Assembly (NCBI RefSeq): GCF_014192155.1
Contig: NZ_JACHXO010000004.1
Span: 248,001 to 312,000 of the forward strand
Length of the DNA: 64,000 bases
From: Roseateles terrae
GTDB taxonomy: Bacteria; Pseudomonadota; Gammaproteobacteria; Burkholderiales; Burkholderiaceae_C
Direction: 5' to 3'
Positions within the stretch are counted from its first letter, which is position 1, and each line of letters opens with the position of its first letter. The translations under genes were made by a program, and so were the position numbers. Below the pieces are notes generated by a model, which worked only from the letters and a program-made list of their open reading frames with translations, made no database searches and had not been told where the DNA came from. Shown one piece after another: positions 26,500 through 35,700 of the stretch.

Positions 26500-28080
26500 A
26501 TGATGAACGCCTCCCCGACCGGCGGCACCTCCGCCGTCCCTGATCCGGACACCGCCCTGGTCTGGTTCCGCCGCGACCTGCGCGCGGACGACCATGCGGC
26601 CCTCTATCACGCCCTCAAACGTCACCGCCGGGTGTACTGCGCCTTTGTGCTGGACACCGACATCCTGGAGGCGCTGCCCCGGGCGGACCGCCGTGTCGCC
26701 TTCATCCTGGACGCGCTGCGGGTGCTGGATGCCGATCTGGCCCGTCTGTCCGACGGCGCCGGTCTGCTGGTGCGCCACGGCCAGGCGTTGCAGGAAATTC
26801 CTGCGCTGGTGGCGGCGCTTGGCGCCGGTGCGCTCTATTTCAATCATGATGACGAGCCGCAGGCGCTGGAGCGGGATGCCGCCGTCGGCGACGCCCTGCT
26901 GGCGCGCGGCGTGGCGGTGCAGAGCTTCAAGGACCATGTGATCTTCGAGCGCTCGGAGATCCTCACCGGCAGCCAGCAGCCTTACGGGGTCTTCACGCCT
27001 TACAAGAACAACTGGCTCAAGACGGTCAATGCGTTCTACCTGAGCGCCTATCCGGTGCATCGTTATGCCGGTCATCTCGCAACGGATGCCGCCCGAATCC
27101 CCGTCCAGATTCCCGACCAGACGCCACCCCGGATGTCCGCCAACGCCGCCACCCAGGGCCGCGCTCACCGCATCCCGACGCTGGCCGACATCGGCTTCGA
27201 GCCGGTCAAGGTCAATCCGATGCTGATGGACGGCAGCGACGGCGCCCAGCGCCTCTTCAAGGAATTCCTGACCCGCATCGACCGCTACGACGAGACCCGC
27301 GACTTCCCTGCGGTCAAGGGTCCCAGCTACCTGAGCGTGCATCTGCGCTTTGGCACCCTGTCCATCCGGCAGCTCGCCCGGGAGGCGCATGCCCGCGCCA
27401 TGCAGGGCAACGCGGGCGCGCAGACCTGGCTGTCGGAGCTGGTCTGGCGCGATTTCTATCATCAGGTGATGCACCACCATCCGCATGTGGTGACGAGTGC
27501 CTACCGTCCCGAGTACGACCGCATCCAGTGGGCCAGCGGCCCGGACGCCGACGAGATGTTCCAGGCCTGGTGTGAAGGCCGGACCGGCTACCCCATCGTG
27601 GATGCCGCCATGACCCAGCTCAACGAGACCGGCTACATGCACAACCGCCTGCGCATGGTCACTGCCAGCTTCCTGATCAAGGACCTGGGCATCGACTGGC
27701 GCCGGGGCGAGCGCTATTTTGCGCAGCAGCTGCTGGACTACGACCTGGCCGCCAACAACGGGGGCTGGCAATGGGCGGCCTCAAGCGGCTGCGATGCGCA
27801 GCCCTACTTCCGCATCTTCAATCCGGTGAGCCAGAGCGAGAAGTTCGATGCCGACGGCAAGTTCATCAAGCGCTATCTGCCGGCGCTCGAGAAGCTGCCG
27901 CCGAAGCTGATCCATGCGCCGTGGACGGCGCGACCGGTGGAACTGCAGGCTTGCGGCGTGACGCTGGGGGAGAACTATCCGGCGCCGATCATCCGGCACG
28001 AGGTGGCTCGCATGGCCACGCTGGACCGGTATTCGGTGGTCAAGGACAGGAAGCTGCCGGCCGGCGCGGCGCAGGCCTGA
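26500..28080 (+). CDS. phrB: Deoxyribodipyrimidine photolyase / cryptochrome-class I
   Basis: Flavoprotein that repairs UV-induced pyrimidine dimers using blue light. The 526-residue product has the N-terminal antenna domain (LVWFRRDLRADDHAAL) and the C-terminal FAD domain, with the signatures WLSELVWRDFYHQVMHHHP, TGYPIVDAAMTQL and the DYDLAANNGGWQWAASSGCDAQPYFRIFNP region. These identify a class I CPD photolyase rather than a DASH cryptochrome. A second in-frame ATG follows directly at 26503. It is divergent from yqgE. Confidence 0.94.
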   Translation: MMNASPTGGTSAVPDPDTALVWFRRDLRADDHAALYHALKRHRRVYCAFVLDTDILEALPRADRRVAFILDALRVLDADLARLSDGAGLLVRHGQALQEIPALVAALGAGALYFNHDDEPQALERDAAVGDALLARGVAVQSFKDHVIFERSEILTGSQQPYGVFTPYKNNWLKTVNAFYLSAYPVHRYAGHLATDAARIPVQIPDQTPPRMSANAATQGRAHRIPTLADIGFEPVKVNPMLMDGSDGAQRLFKEFLTRIDRYDETRDFPAVKGPSYLSVHLRFGTLSIRQLAREAHARAMQGNAGAQTWLSELVWRDFYHQVMHHHPHVVTSAYRPEYDRIQWASGPDADEMFQAWCEGRTGYPIVDAAMTQLNETGYMHNRLRMVTASFLIKDLGIDWRRGERYFAQQLLDYDLAANNGGWQWAASSGCDAQPYFRIFNPVSQSEKFDADGKFIKRYLPALEKLPPKLIHAPWTARPVELQACGVTLGENYPAPIIRHEVARMATLDRYSVVKDRKLPAGAAQA

Positions 28081-28188
28081 CACGCCTGGCGCTGCTCAGT
28101 GCTACCAAGCGGTGCTGCTCGGCGCTGCCGGTCGATGCTCAGCGCGGCGCGCTGATGCTCGGCGCGGCGCAGGAGGCGCCCCCGCGCG

Positions 28189-29073
28189 TCAGTGCACCAC
28201 CGCGCTGCCATCCGCCGGCAGCGATTCCCCATGCGCGCGTGACTCAGCGAGATTCAGCAGGCCTCGCGCGCTGATGGCGTCACGCGGATAGACCGCCACG
28301 CCGACCGAGCAGTGCAGCATCAACGGCCGCCCGGCCAGCTGGAAAGGCTGGCTGAGCGACTCGGTCAGCCGGCGGGCCAGCGCATCTGCCTCGGAGGCGC
28401 TGGCCACGCGCGACACCACCAGCGCAAACTGCTCATCCGCATGGCGGGCCAGCAGGTCCGATTCGCCGGTGCAGGCTTTCAAGCGCTGCCCCAGTTCCAC
28501 CAGCATCGGCGCCGTTGCCGCCGGCCCATGCGACAGCAGCAGGGACTGCAGCCCCCGCAGCACCACCACCACGACGACCACCGGCTGGGCGTCCACCCGC
28601 AGCACGCGCAGCACCTGGTCGAGCCGCTCCAGCAGGGCGACCTGCCCCAGCAGCCCGGTGACCGTATCGCGCAGCAGCGGCGACATCCGTGTCTGACGTC
28701 CCGCGGCCCGTTCACTCTGCATCAGCTCGTCCAAATCACTGAACAGCGTCTCCATGCCCGAGCCCTTGTCGTAGAACCCATCGGCGCCGGCCTTGATGCA
28801 CAGGTCGCGGTACAGCTCGGCCGACTGCTGGCTCAGCATCAGGATGCGACCCTTGTAGCCACGGCGGCGCAGCTCCCGCAGCACATCCAGCCCGGTACCG
28901 ATGGCCAGATTCATGTCGAGCAGCACGGTGGCCGGCTGCAGCCAGTCGATCAGGGCGATCGCCTGCGGGGCGCCCTCGGCTTCCCCGATGACCCGTGCGC
29001 CAGGCAGGGTGTCCAGACGGGCAGCCAACAGGCGACGAATGGCTGCGGAGTCCTCGACGAGGAAGATATCCAT
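28189..29073 (-). CDS. Response regulator with degenerate GGDEF domain
   Basis: N-terminal receiver domain with phosphorylatable Asp53 (VLLDMNLAIG) and Lys103, followed by a C-terminal GGDEF-like domain (RDTVTGLLGQ start). The signature loop reads HADEQF (211-216) where an active diguanylate cyclase has GGDEF/GGEEF, so catalysis is not expected; it may bind GTP or c-di-GMP or act as a partner. The start ATG at 29073 gives the standard MDIFLVEDS receiver opening. It is convergent with the photolyase gene and upstream of the NarL-type regulator on the same strand. The cognate kinase is likely the neighbour at 29911, but this is inference. Confidence 0.82.
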   Translation of the reverse strand: MDIFLVEDSAAIRRLLAARLDTLPGARVIGEAEGAPQAIALIDWLQPATVLLDMNLAIGTGLDVLRELRRRGYKGRILMLSQQSAELYRDLCIKAGADGFYDKGSGMETLFSDLDELMQSERAAGRQTRMSPLLRDTVTGLLGQVALLERLDQVLRVLRVDAQPVVVVVVVLRGLQSLLLSHGPAATAPMLVELGQRLKACTGESDLLARHADEQFALVVSRVASASEADALARRLTESLSQPFQLAGRPLMLHCSVGVAVYPRDAISARGLLNLAESRAHGESLPADGSAVVH

Positions 29074-29291
29074 GGGACGCTTTCTTGAGATGCCGTCCCT
29101 CGTTGGGCGGCTTGGGCCGTATCTTGGGCCCGCCGCGTGACCGCGGTGAGAAGCGTGCCGCGCAAGCCGCTGTCCGGTGGCTGCCTGAGGACTTGTACTG
29201 AAATTACCTACACGTTCTGGACAGCGGTATCCGTGTGACAAAGCTGTCGCCAGGGCCCTGTGCGGACGACATCCCGGCCGTCAGTGCGCGG

Positions 29292-29930
29292 TCACAGGGC
29301 GTCCGTCAGACCGTGCTGGAGGCAGTATTTGGTCAGCTCGGTGTTGTTACGCCAGCCCGTCTTTTCCAGGATGCGGGCGCGATAGGTGCCCACCGTCTTG
29401 GCCGACAGGTGCATGGTGTCGGCGATCTCGGCCGGGGTCTTGCCGGCGGCGATCAGCAGCATCACCCGATGCTCCTGCGCCGAGAGCTGCTCATGCGGCA
29501 GCTGATTGGGTGCATGGCCGCTGAGCAGGCCCAGCAGATGATCGGCCATGGCGGCGGTCACATACCGGCCGCCGGCGAGCAGCCGCTGCAGGGCCTGGAC
29601 CAGCTCATCGGTGGCCTTGTCCTTGGGCAGGTAGCCGGAGACGCCCATCTGCAGCAGACGGGCCGCATAGGCGGACTCGGCATTCAGGCTGAGCACCAGC
29701 ACCGGCACGTTCTTGATGGCACGCAGGATGCGGCTGGCGCCTTCGGTGCCGCTGGCATCAGGCAGGGAGAGATCCAGCACGATGGCCGAGGGCAGCTCGG
29801 CCTGGCCAAGTCGCAGTGCTTCCGCAATGGTGGAGGCCTCATCGATCTGCGCATCCGGCCAATGGGAATGGATCAGCTGCTTGACCCCCAGCCGCATGAT
29901 CGGATGGTCATCAACGATCAGAAACCTCAT
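29292..29930 (-). CDS. NarL/FixJ-type response regulator
   Basis: Receiver domain (VDDHP acidic pair, phospho-Asp in VLDLSLPD) plus a C-terminal LuxR-type helix-turn-helix (LSAQEHRVMLLIAAGKTPAEIA, then KTVGTYRARI). The 212-residue size is standard for a DNA-binding transcription regulator. The ATG at 29930 opens the receiver domain correctly and lies 20 bases inside the 3' end of the histidine kinase gene, so kinase and regulator are co-expressed and form a two-component pair. Target genes are unknown. Confidence 0.92.
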   Translation of the reverse strand: MRFLIVDDHPIMRLGVKQLIHSHWPDAQIDEASTIAEALRLGQAELPSAIVLDLSLPDASGTEGASRILRAIKNVPVLVLSLNAESAYAARLLQMGVSGYLPKDKATDELVQALQRLLAGGRYVTAAMADHLLGLLSGHAPNQLPHEQLSAQEHRVMLLIAAGKTPAEIADTMHLSAKTVGTYRARILEKTGWRNNTELTKYCLQHGLTDAL

Positions 29931-31368
29931 CCCAACCCTCCTCGCTTTCGATGGCACCCGAACTGGAATCCGCGCCGCTCCTCGATGCGGCTCCCGCCGA
30001 GGTCGAGCTCGGCACGGCCACTTTCATCGGCACACGGACTTCCACCCTCGTCCCCTGCCCGGGGGCGGGCCCGAAACGCATCTCGCCCCCCGCCAGCACG
30101 GCACGCTCTCGCATGTTTCTCAATCCTGACGCATCGGCCCGGACATGTCCGGGACCAACACCATCATCCTGGATTCTCAGGCAATAGTCGCCCCCTTCCA
30201 GGCGTGACTCGATGGCCAGGTGCTGCGCCTGCGCATGACGCAGCACATTGGTGGCCGCTTCCTGCATCAGACGGAAGAGCTGGTTGTGCTGCTCGGCATC
30301 CAGGCCTTCGTCCGAAGCGAGGTCCAGGGACACGACCAGCCCCGACTGTCGCTCCAGCCCCTGGGCGTAATGCTGCACCGCGGCAGAGAAGCCGAAGTCG
30401 TCCAGCAGCGGCGGACGCAAGGTCGAGGCGATGCGGCGGGCCGCGCCGATCACGTCGTCGGCAATGCCCAGCAGTTCCTCCAGCATCGGCTCGCGCTGAG
30501 GCGCCAGCTTGCGGGTCAGCGACATGACCAGCATCTTGCTGGCGGTGCCCAGTTGCCCGAGCTGGTCGTGGACTTCCCGGGCCAAGCGGCGGCGCTCGCC
30601 TTCCACGCTGCGGTCGAGTTCTGCAGCAAAGCTCTGAATACGGTCGAGCGCTTCGCGCAGCGCCTGGGTGCGCTGGTCCACCACCGTCTCCAGCTGCGCA
30701 TGGCTGTCGCGCAGGGCGACCTCCGCGTCATCGCGGCGCTTGCGCTCAGCCCACAAAGCCACCAACGCTGCGGCGACCAGCGCGCCCCCCACCAGCGGGA
30801 AGATCTGGGCCAGACGGGTGGTCTGCTCCTGCTGATCCCGCACTTCCGTTTCGATGTCGTTGATGCGCTGCTGCTGCAGGGCATCGAGACGGTCCAACTC
30901 GCCACGAATCTCGTCCATCAGCTGTTTGCCGGCCACCCAGGCCTGCACATTGCGAATGGCCGCCTCCCCCAACTTCCAGCGGCTGTCCACGTTCTGGGCC
31001 AGTTGCACCCGGCGGTCGGCAATGAGACGGTCCAGACGCGCAATGGCCGCGTCCTGTGGATCGCCGGAGCGTTGCAGCGCCAACTTCAATTCGCCATAAC
31101 GCGGATCGAGTTCCCGCAAGCCATGGTCATAGGGCTGCAGAAAACTGGCATCCCCCGTCATGAGGAAACCGCGCTGACCGGTTTCCAGGTCCACCAGCAA
31201 ATGATTGAAACGACTGATCAGGACCTGCGTCGTGAATGCATGCGCGCGGACGTTCTCCAGACGCGTCAATTCGCCCAGGCTTCGGTATTCGCCATAGGCG
31301 GTGACCACGAATGCCACGCAACCGGCCAGCAACAGGCCGGCGGCCACAGGGAAACTCAAAATGCGCAT
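29911..31368 (-). CDS. CHASE3 sensor histidine kinase (HisKA_3 type)
   Basis: Membrane sensor kinase partner of the NarL-type regulator. Domains: N-terminal span (MRILSFPVAAGLLLAGC), periplasmic CHASE3 domain (QVLISRFNHLLVDLETGQRGFLMTG), second span near residue 200, coiled coil, HisKA_3 with phospho-His in REVHDQLGQ, and HATPase_c with QEAATNVLRHA and DDGVGPG. I chose the ATG at 31368 because the first span follows at once; starts at 31440 or 31455 (GTG) would add 24 to 29 residues and none has a Shine-Dalgarno. A Ser/Ala-rich C-terminal tail of about 35 residues follows the kinase domain. The signal is unknown. Confidence 0.9.
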   Translation of the reverse strand: MRILSFPVAAGLLLAGCVAFVVTAYGEYRSLGELTRLENVRAHAFTTQVLISRFNHLLVDLETGQRGFLMTGDASFLQPYDHGLRELDPRYGELKLALQRSGDPQDAAIARLDRLIADRRVQLAQNVDSRWKLGEAAIRNVQAWVAGKQLMDEIRGELDRLDALQQQRINDIETEVRDQQEQTTRLAQIFPLVGGALVAAALVALWAERKRRDDAEVALRDSHAQLETVVDQRTQALREALDRIQSFAAELDRSVEGERRRLAREVHDQLGQLGTASKMLVMSLTRKLAPQREPMLEELLGIADDVIGAARRIASTLRPPLLDDFGFSAAVQHYAQGLERQSGLVVSLDLASDEGLDAEQHNQLFRLMQEAATNVLRHAQAQHLAIESRLEGGDYCLRIQDDGVGPGHVRADASGLRNMRERAVLAGGEMRFGPAPGQGTRVEVRVPMKVAVPSSTSAGAASRSGADSSSGAIESEEGWDEVSDR

Positions 31369-31640
31369 GCAGGTGAAGGCCTGTAGGCCGGCTTGGTCTG
31401 TCCCGTGGTCATTGCCTTGCGCGATTGCTCGCGATGACATCGGCTGAATGACCACCCCTTCGCGTCAGACGCGCAGGCCCCACCCTAGAGGCGGGCGTAA
31501 AGAAATGCAACCCCGGCGTCGACCGCAATCAGCTTGAATGAGACGGGAACGGGGCGGCCCGCGTCGTCGGACAGTGTCCGGCACGCGGACGCACTAAGAG
31601 GTGCTGGGAGAGCGTCTGAGAGGCGAGGCGGAAGGCGCTA

Positions 31641-31664
31641 CAAACGGCCCGCTCGGAAGGGCCG
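31641..31664 (-). terminator. Weak rho-independent terminator after the diguanylate cyclase
   Basis: Ten bases past the cyclase stop, the minus strand has arms of six bases (CGGCCC/GGGCCG at 31645-31650 and 31659-31664) with an eight-base loop and a short TTTG run. The U-tract is short, so the terminator is a candidate only. The rest of the spacer to the histidine kinase start (31369-31640) shows no gene; it must contain that kinase's promoter. Confidence 0.45.
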
Positions 31665-31674
31665 GAAAGGTCGC

Positions 31675-32709
31675 TCAGAAGAGCTCGACGTCACTCGTAT
31701 GACTCGATTCAGACATCTGCCCGCCAGCAATCAGCACCGCATGGCTCTGCACCTGATTCCGTCCATTGCCCTTGGCGTGATAGACGGCCTTGTCGGCACG
31801 CTCGAAAGCGCCCGCCGGCGAGTCGCCTGCGCGGATCTGGGTGAAGCCAATGCTCACCGTAATGCGGCCCACCTGCGGGAAGGCGTAGTGCTCGGTGTTG
31901 TGACGGAAACGCTCGAAGGCCAGCGCCGCGTCCTCTTCGTTTTCGCAGCGCATCAGCACCACGAATTCTTCGCCACCGAATCGGTAGAGCAGGTCATTGA
32001 AGCGGAAGGTGTTGCGCATCAGGCGCGACAGCAGCAGCAGCACTTCGTCGCCAATCAGATGGCCGAATCGGTCATTGATCGACTTGAAGTGATCGATGTC
32101 CAGCACACCGAGCCAGTAGCGCGGATGCTTCTCCGCCTGGCGACGTTCTTCCTGCGCGCCGGCTGCACGCAGCGGCAGTTCGGACACGGCCTTGAGGAAG
32201 CTTTCGTCGAAGGTCTTGCGATTGAGCAGCCCGGTGAGGGTGTCACGCTCGCTGTAGTCCAGCAAACCCTGGAAGTTGTGATAGATCCGCAGGACGCTGG
32301 TGACCAGCCGCTGCGCATCCGGACGCGGACGGCTGGACGATTGCAGTTCCAGCACACCGATCACTTCACGTTCGGTGGCGAGCGGAAAATAGGTGACCCA
32401 CTGCTTCTGGTCGCGGTCCTGAAGGATGGCCCGCTCCTTGAGGCACTGGTGCCGACGAGGAACGTCTTCGAGCCGCGGCAGCCTGTCGGGGTCGACCCAG
32501 ACGGAGTCCGCCGTTGCCACCGTGTCTTCCGCCCGAAGGCGGGCGCGGGTCAGCCACCGTTGCTGGCCGGGTTCACCGACACAGCGATAGATGGCGACCG
32601 ACGCCGGAGTTTCCAGAAGATCACGCAGGGCCGTGACCAGCGTGACGTCCATGACGTCACGGTCACGAAACCCGGTGAGTTCTGCAAGGTGATCAACGAC
32701 CTGAGGCAT
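31675..32709 (-). CDS. Diguanylate cyclase with N-terminal GAF-like domain
   Basis: Makes the second messenger c-di-GMP from two GTP. The C-terminal GGDEF domain has an intact GGEEF signature (245-249) and DxLTGLLNR at its start. An RxxD inhibitory site (RFND, 236-239) sits exactly five residues before GGEEF, so product inhibition is expected. The N-terminal 150 residues look like a GAF-type sensor; the cytoplasmic protein has no membrane span. It starts 35 bases after the stop of pilL on the same strand, so it may belong to the pilus chemosensory operon. Confidence 0.92.
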   Translation of the reverse strand: MPQVVDHLAELTGFRDRDVMDVTLVTALRDLLETPASVAIYRCVGEPGQQRWLTRARLRAEDTVATADSVWVDPDRLPRLEDVPRRHQCLKERAILQDRDQKQWVTYFPLATEREVIGVLELQSSSRPRPDAQRLVTSVLRIYHNFQGLLDYSERDTLTGLLNRKTFDESFLKAVSELPLRAAGAQEERRQAEKHPRYWLGVLDIDHFKSINDRFGHLIGDEVLLLLSRLMRNTFRFNDLLYRFGGEEFVVLMRCENEEDAALAFERFRHNTEHYAFPQVGRITVSIGFTQIRAGDSPAGAFERADKAVYHAKGNGRNQVQSHAVLIAGGQMSESSHTSDVELF

Positions 32710-32743
32710 GGCGCTGTTTTAATCCACGCCCATCCGTCGGGCG

Positions 32744-35700
32744 TTACGACACGACCGCCTGTGCGGCGACGTTTTGAGCAGTGTATCGACCGATGAGTCC
32801 CAAAAGGTGCTCTTCGTCGTAGGGCTTGCCCAAATAGTCATCAACCCCCAATTGCTGCGCATAGTCGCGATGCTTTTGAGCGATCCGCGAGGTGATCATG
32901 ATCACCGGCAGGGCGCGCAAGCGGGCATCTGCACGCAGGTTGCGGACCAGGTCGAAGCCGTCCATGCGCGGCATCTCGATGTCGGAGAGCACCACGGCCG
33001 GCAGTTCATCGCCGGACAGACGCTCCATCGCATCCAGGCCGTCCTTGGCCAGCAGCACGCGATAGCCTTCACGCTCCAGCATGCGCTGCGTGACGCGGCG
33101 CACGGTGAGCGAGTCGTCCACCACCATGACCAGCGGGGCCAGCGGCACGATCGGCTTCTCCACCACCACCTGGGCGGCAGCGGAGCGCTCGTGCACCCGC
33201 TGCTGAGCCGCATGGCCGTAGCGGTTGGCCAGGGCCACCGGGTTGTAGATCAGCGCCACGTCACCCGAGGCCAGCAGGCTGATGCCCGCCAGGCCCGGCA
33301 CCTGCATCAGCTGCGGTCCGAGGTTCTTCACCACGACTTCCTGGTTGCCCAGGACTTCGTCCACGTGCAGGGCCAGTCGCTGCTGCGCGCTGTGCACCAG
33401 CACGACCGGGAGGGTGCGGCCCTGGGCCACGCCGCGCTCGGTGGCGTTCATCAGGCCGCCCAGCCAGTAGAAGGGCAATTGCTCGCCAGCCACCTGCATG
33501 AAGCCGTCCTGATAGGCCTTGTCCACCTGGTCGGCGGTCAGGCGCTGCACCGACAGCATCAGGCTGGCGGGCACCGCCACCTTGCGCTCGCCATAACGCA
33601 GCACCACCACCTGGGTCAGTGCGGTCGTCAGCGGCACGCGCAGCTCGAAGCTGGCGCCCTGCCCCGGGGTGGAGTCGGTCAGGACATAACCACCCAGCGT
33701 GTTGACCTCCGAGCGGACGACGTCCATGCCCACACCGCGGCCCGCCATTTCGGTCAGCGATTCGGCGGTGGAGAAGCCCGGCTCATAGATCAGTTCCATG
33801 AGCTGCTTGTTGGTCAGCGACTGGCCGGCCTGGATCAGGCCCTGGCTTTCACCGCGGGCGCGGATGCGCTCGAGGTTCAGGCCGGCGCCGTCATCGCTGA
33901 AGCGCACCTGGATTTCGTTGCCTTCCTGATGCAGGCTCAGCACGATGCGGCCCAGCGGCGCCTTGCCTGCCGCTTCGCGGACGGCGGGCGCTTCGATGCC
34001 GTGCACCACGCTGTTGCGCAGCAAATGTTCGAAAGCGCCAGTCAGACGCTCCAGCACGGAGCGGTCCAGTTCCACGCCACCGCCACGCACCTCCAGCTGG
34101 GCCTGCTTGCCGCTTTCGCGGGCGGCCTGACGGACCACGCGGTGCAGACGCTCACCCAGGCTGTTGTCGAATTCCACCATCCGCGTGCGCAGCAGGTCGT
34201 CCTGCAGTTCACGCGTCAGGCGGGACTGACCGGCCAGTTCGTCTTCACCGGCCGCCACGTTGCGTTGCAGACCGCGCTGCACCGTGGCCACGTCGTTGAC
34301 CGATTCGGCCAGCATCCGGGTCAGTTCCTGGAAGCGGGTGTAGCGGTCGAATTCCAGCGGATCGAAGTCCTTGCCGGTGGCCTGTGCGGCTTCCTGGCGA
34401 GCGGCAATGCGGGCTTCCGCCTGCAGTTCCAGCTCACGCAGCTGCGTACGCAGACGCTCCAGGTTGTCGTCCAGGTCGCCCAGCAGCACGCGCATCTGGC
34501 CCAGCTCGGATTCGAGACGGGCGCGACGGATCGCGACTTCGCCGGAGAGGGCCGCCATGCGTTCCAGCAGCACACCGCGCACCCGGACCTGGGCTGCGGG
34601 CGCCACCGGGGCGCTTTCCATCGGCTGACCGAGGTCGGCCACTTCGCTGAAGTGGGCCCAGTCGATGTCGATGTCGGCCGGCACCACGGGCTGCGAGATC
34701 ACGGCCGGGACCGGCGCCACAGGGGCTTCGGCCACCGCGGGTGCAGCCACCGGCTCGGCAGCAGCTTCAACCACGGCCGCAGGCTCCGCCGCCACAGCGT
34801 CAGAGCCTTCGACCGGCAGTTCGGCGGCGGGGACCTCATCGGCCTCCACCACGTCCATTAGCTCGACCGGTTCCACCACTTCGGTGGCCTCGGCGTTCTC
34901 GGCCACTTCCGCCACTTCCACCACTTCGGCCGTCTCAGGCGCCGGTGCTTCCACCGGCGCCGGTGCGGGCACCGGTGCAGGGATCGGCGCGGCCACCGGA
35001 GCGACCATCGGCGCCGGCACCACCGGCGCAGGATTGCGCCAGTCGCGTTGCAGGTTCTGGAAGCTGTATTCGAGCGCGTCAGCGGCGTCCTGCAGCTCCA
35101 GCACCTGGCCGTGGTCGGCCTGGCCGTCGCCCATCAGGCGTTCGATCTGGGACTCGAGGTTGTGGGCCTGTTCGCCCAGGCGCATGGCGCCGGCGAGACG
35201 GGCACCGCCCTTGAAGGTGTGCAGCACCCGCATGCAGGCCGAGGCGCGCGAAGCATCCTGCGGCTGCGAGGCCCACTCCCGCAGACCGGCATGCAACTGG
35301 CGCAGCAGGTCTTCGGCTTCTTCCTCGAAGATCGGCATCAGTTCCGGCTCGATCTGGTCGGGCAGGCTGAAGTCGAAATCGTCGTCGGCGAATTCGTCGT
35401 GTGCCACCGAAGGCACGGGCTCGGCGACCGCAGCCAGATAGGCCGGCGGCACCTGGGGCTCTGCGGCCTGGGACGCGGTCGACACTTCGTCCAGCGTCAT
35501 GGCCAGCAGACCTTCGTCGCTGTCCAGCGCGCCGTCCGGCAGGGGTTCACCCGGCTGGAACAGTTGCAGCTCGGCCAGCAGCACGGCGTCGACTTCCTTC
35601 AGGAAACCGGCAGCGAACTGATGCAGCAGGCGGCGGATTTCGTCCGAACCGCGCTGGAACAGCGTCGGGTCGGCCACCACATGGCCCTGGGCACGGCCCA

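Noticed and set aside
28081-28188. Terminator or repeat element between photolyase and the response regulator
   Set aside because: It has two imperfect copies of a GATGCTC-GCGCGGCGC segment but no stable hairpin with a T-tract; too degenerate to call.
32774-34861. A 695-codon open frame antisense to the kinase core of pilL
   Set aside because: Shadow of the CheA core, with no plausible start signal or domain.
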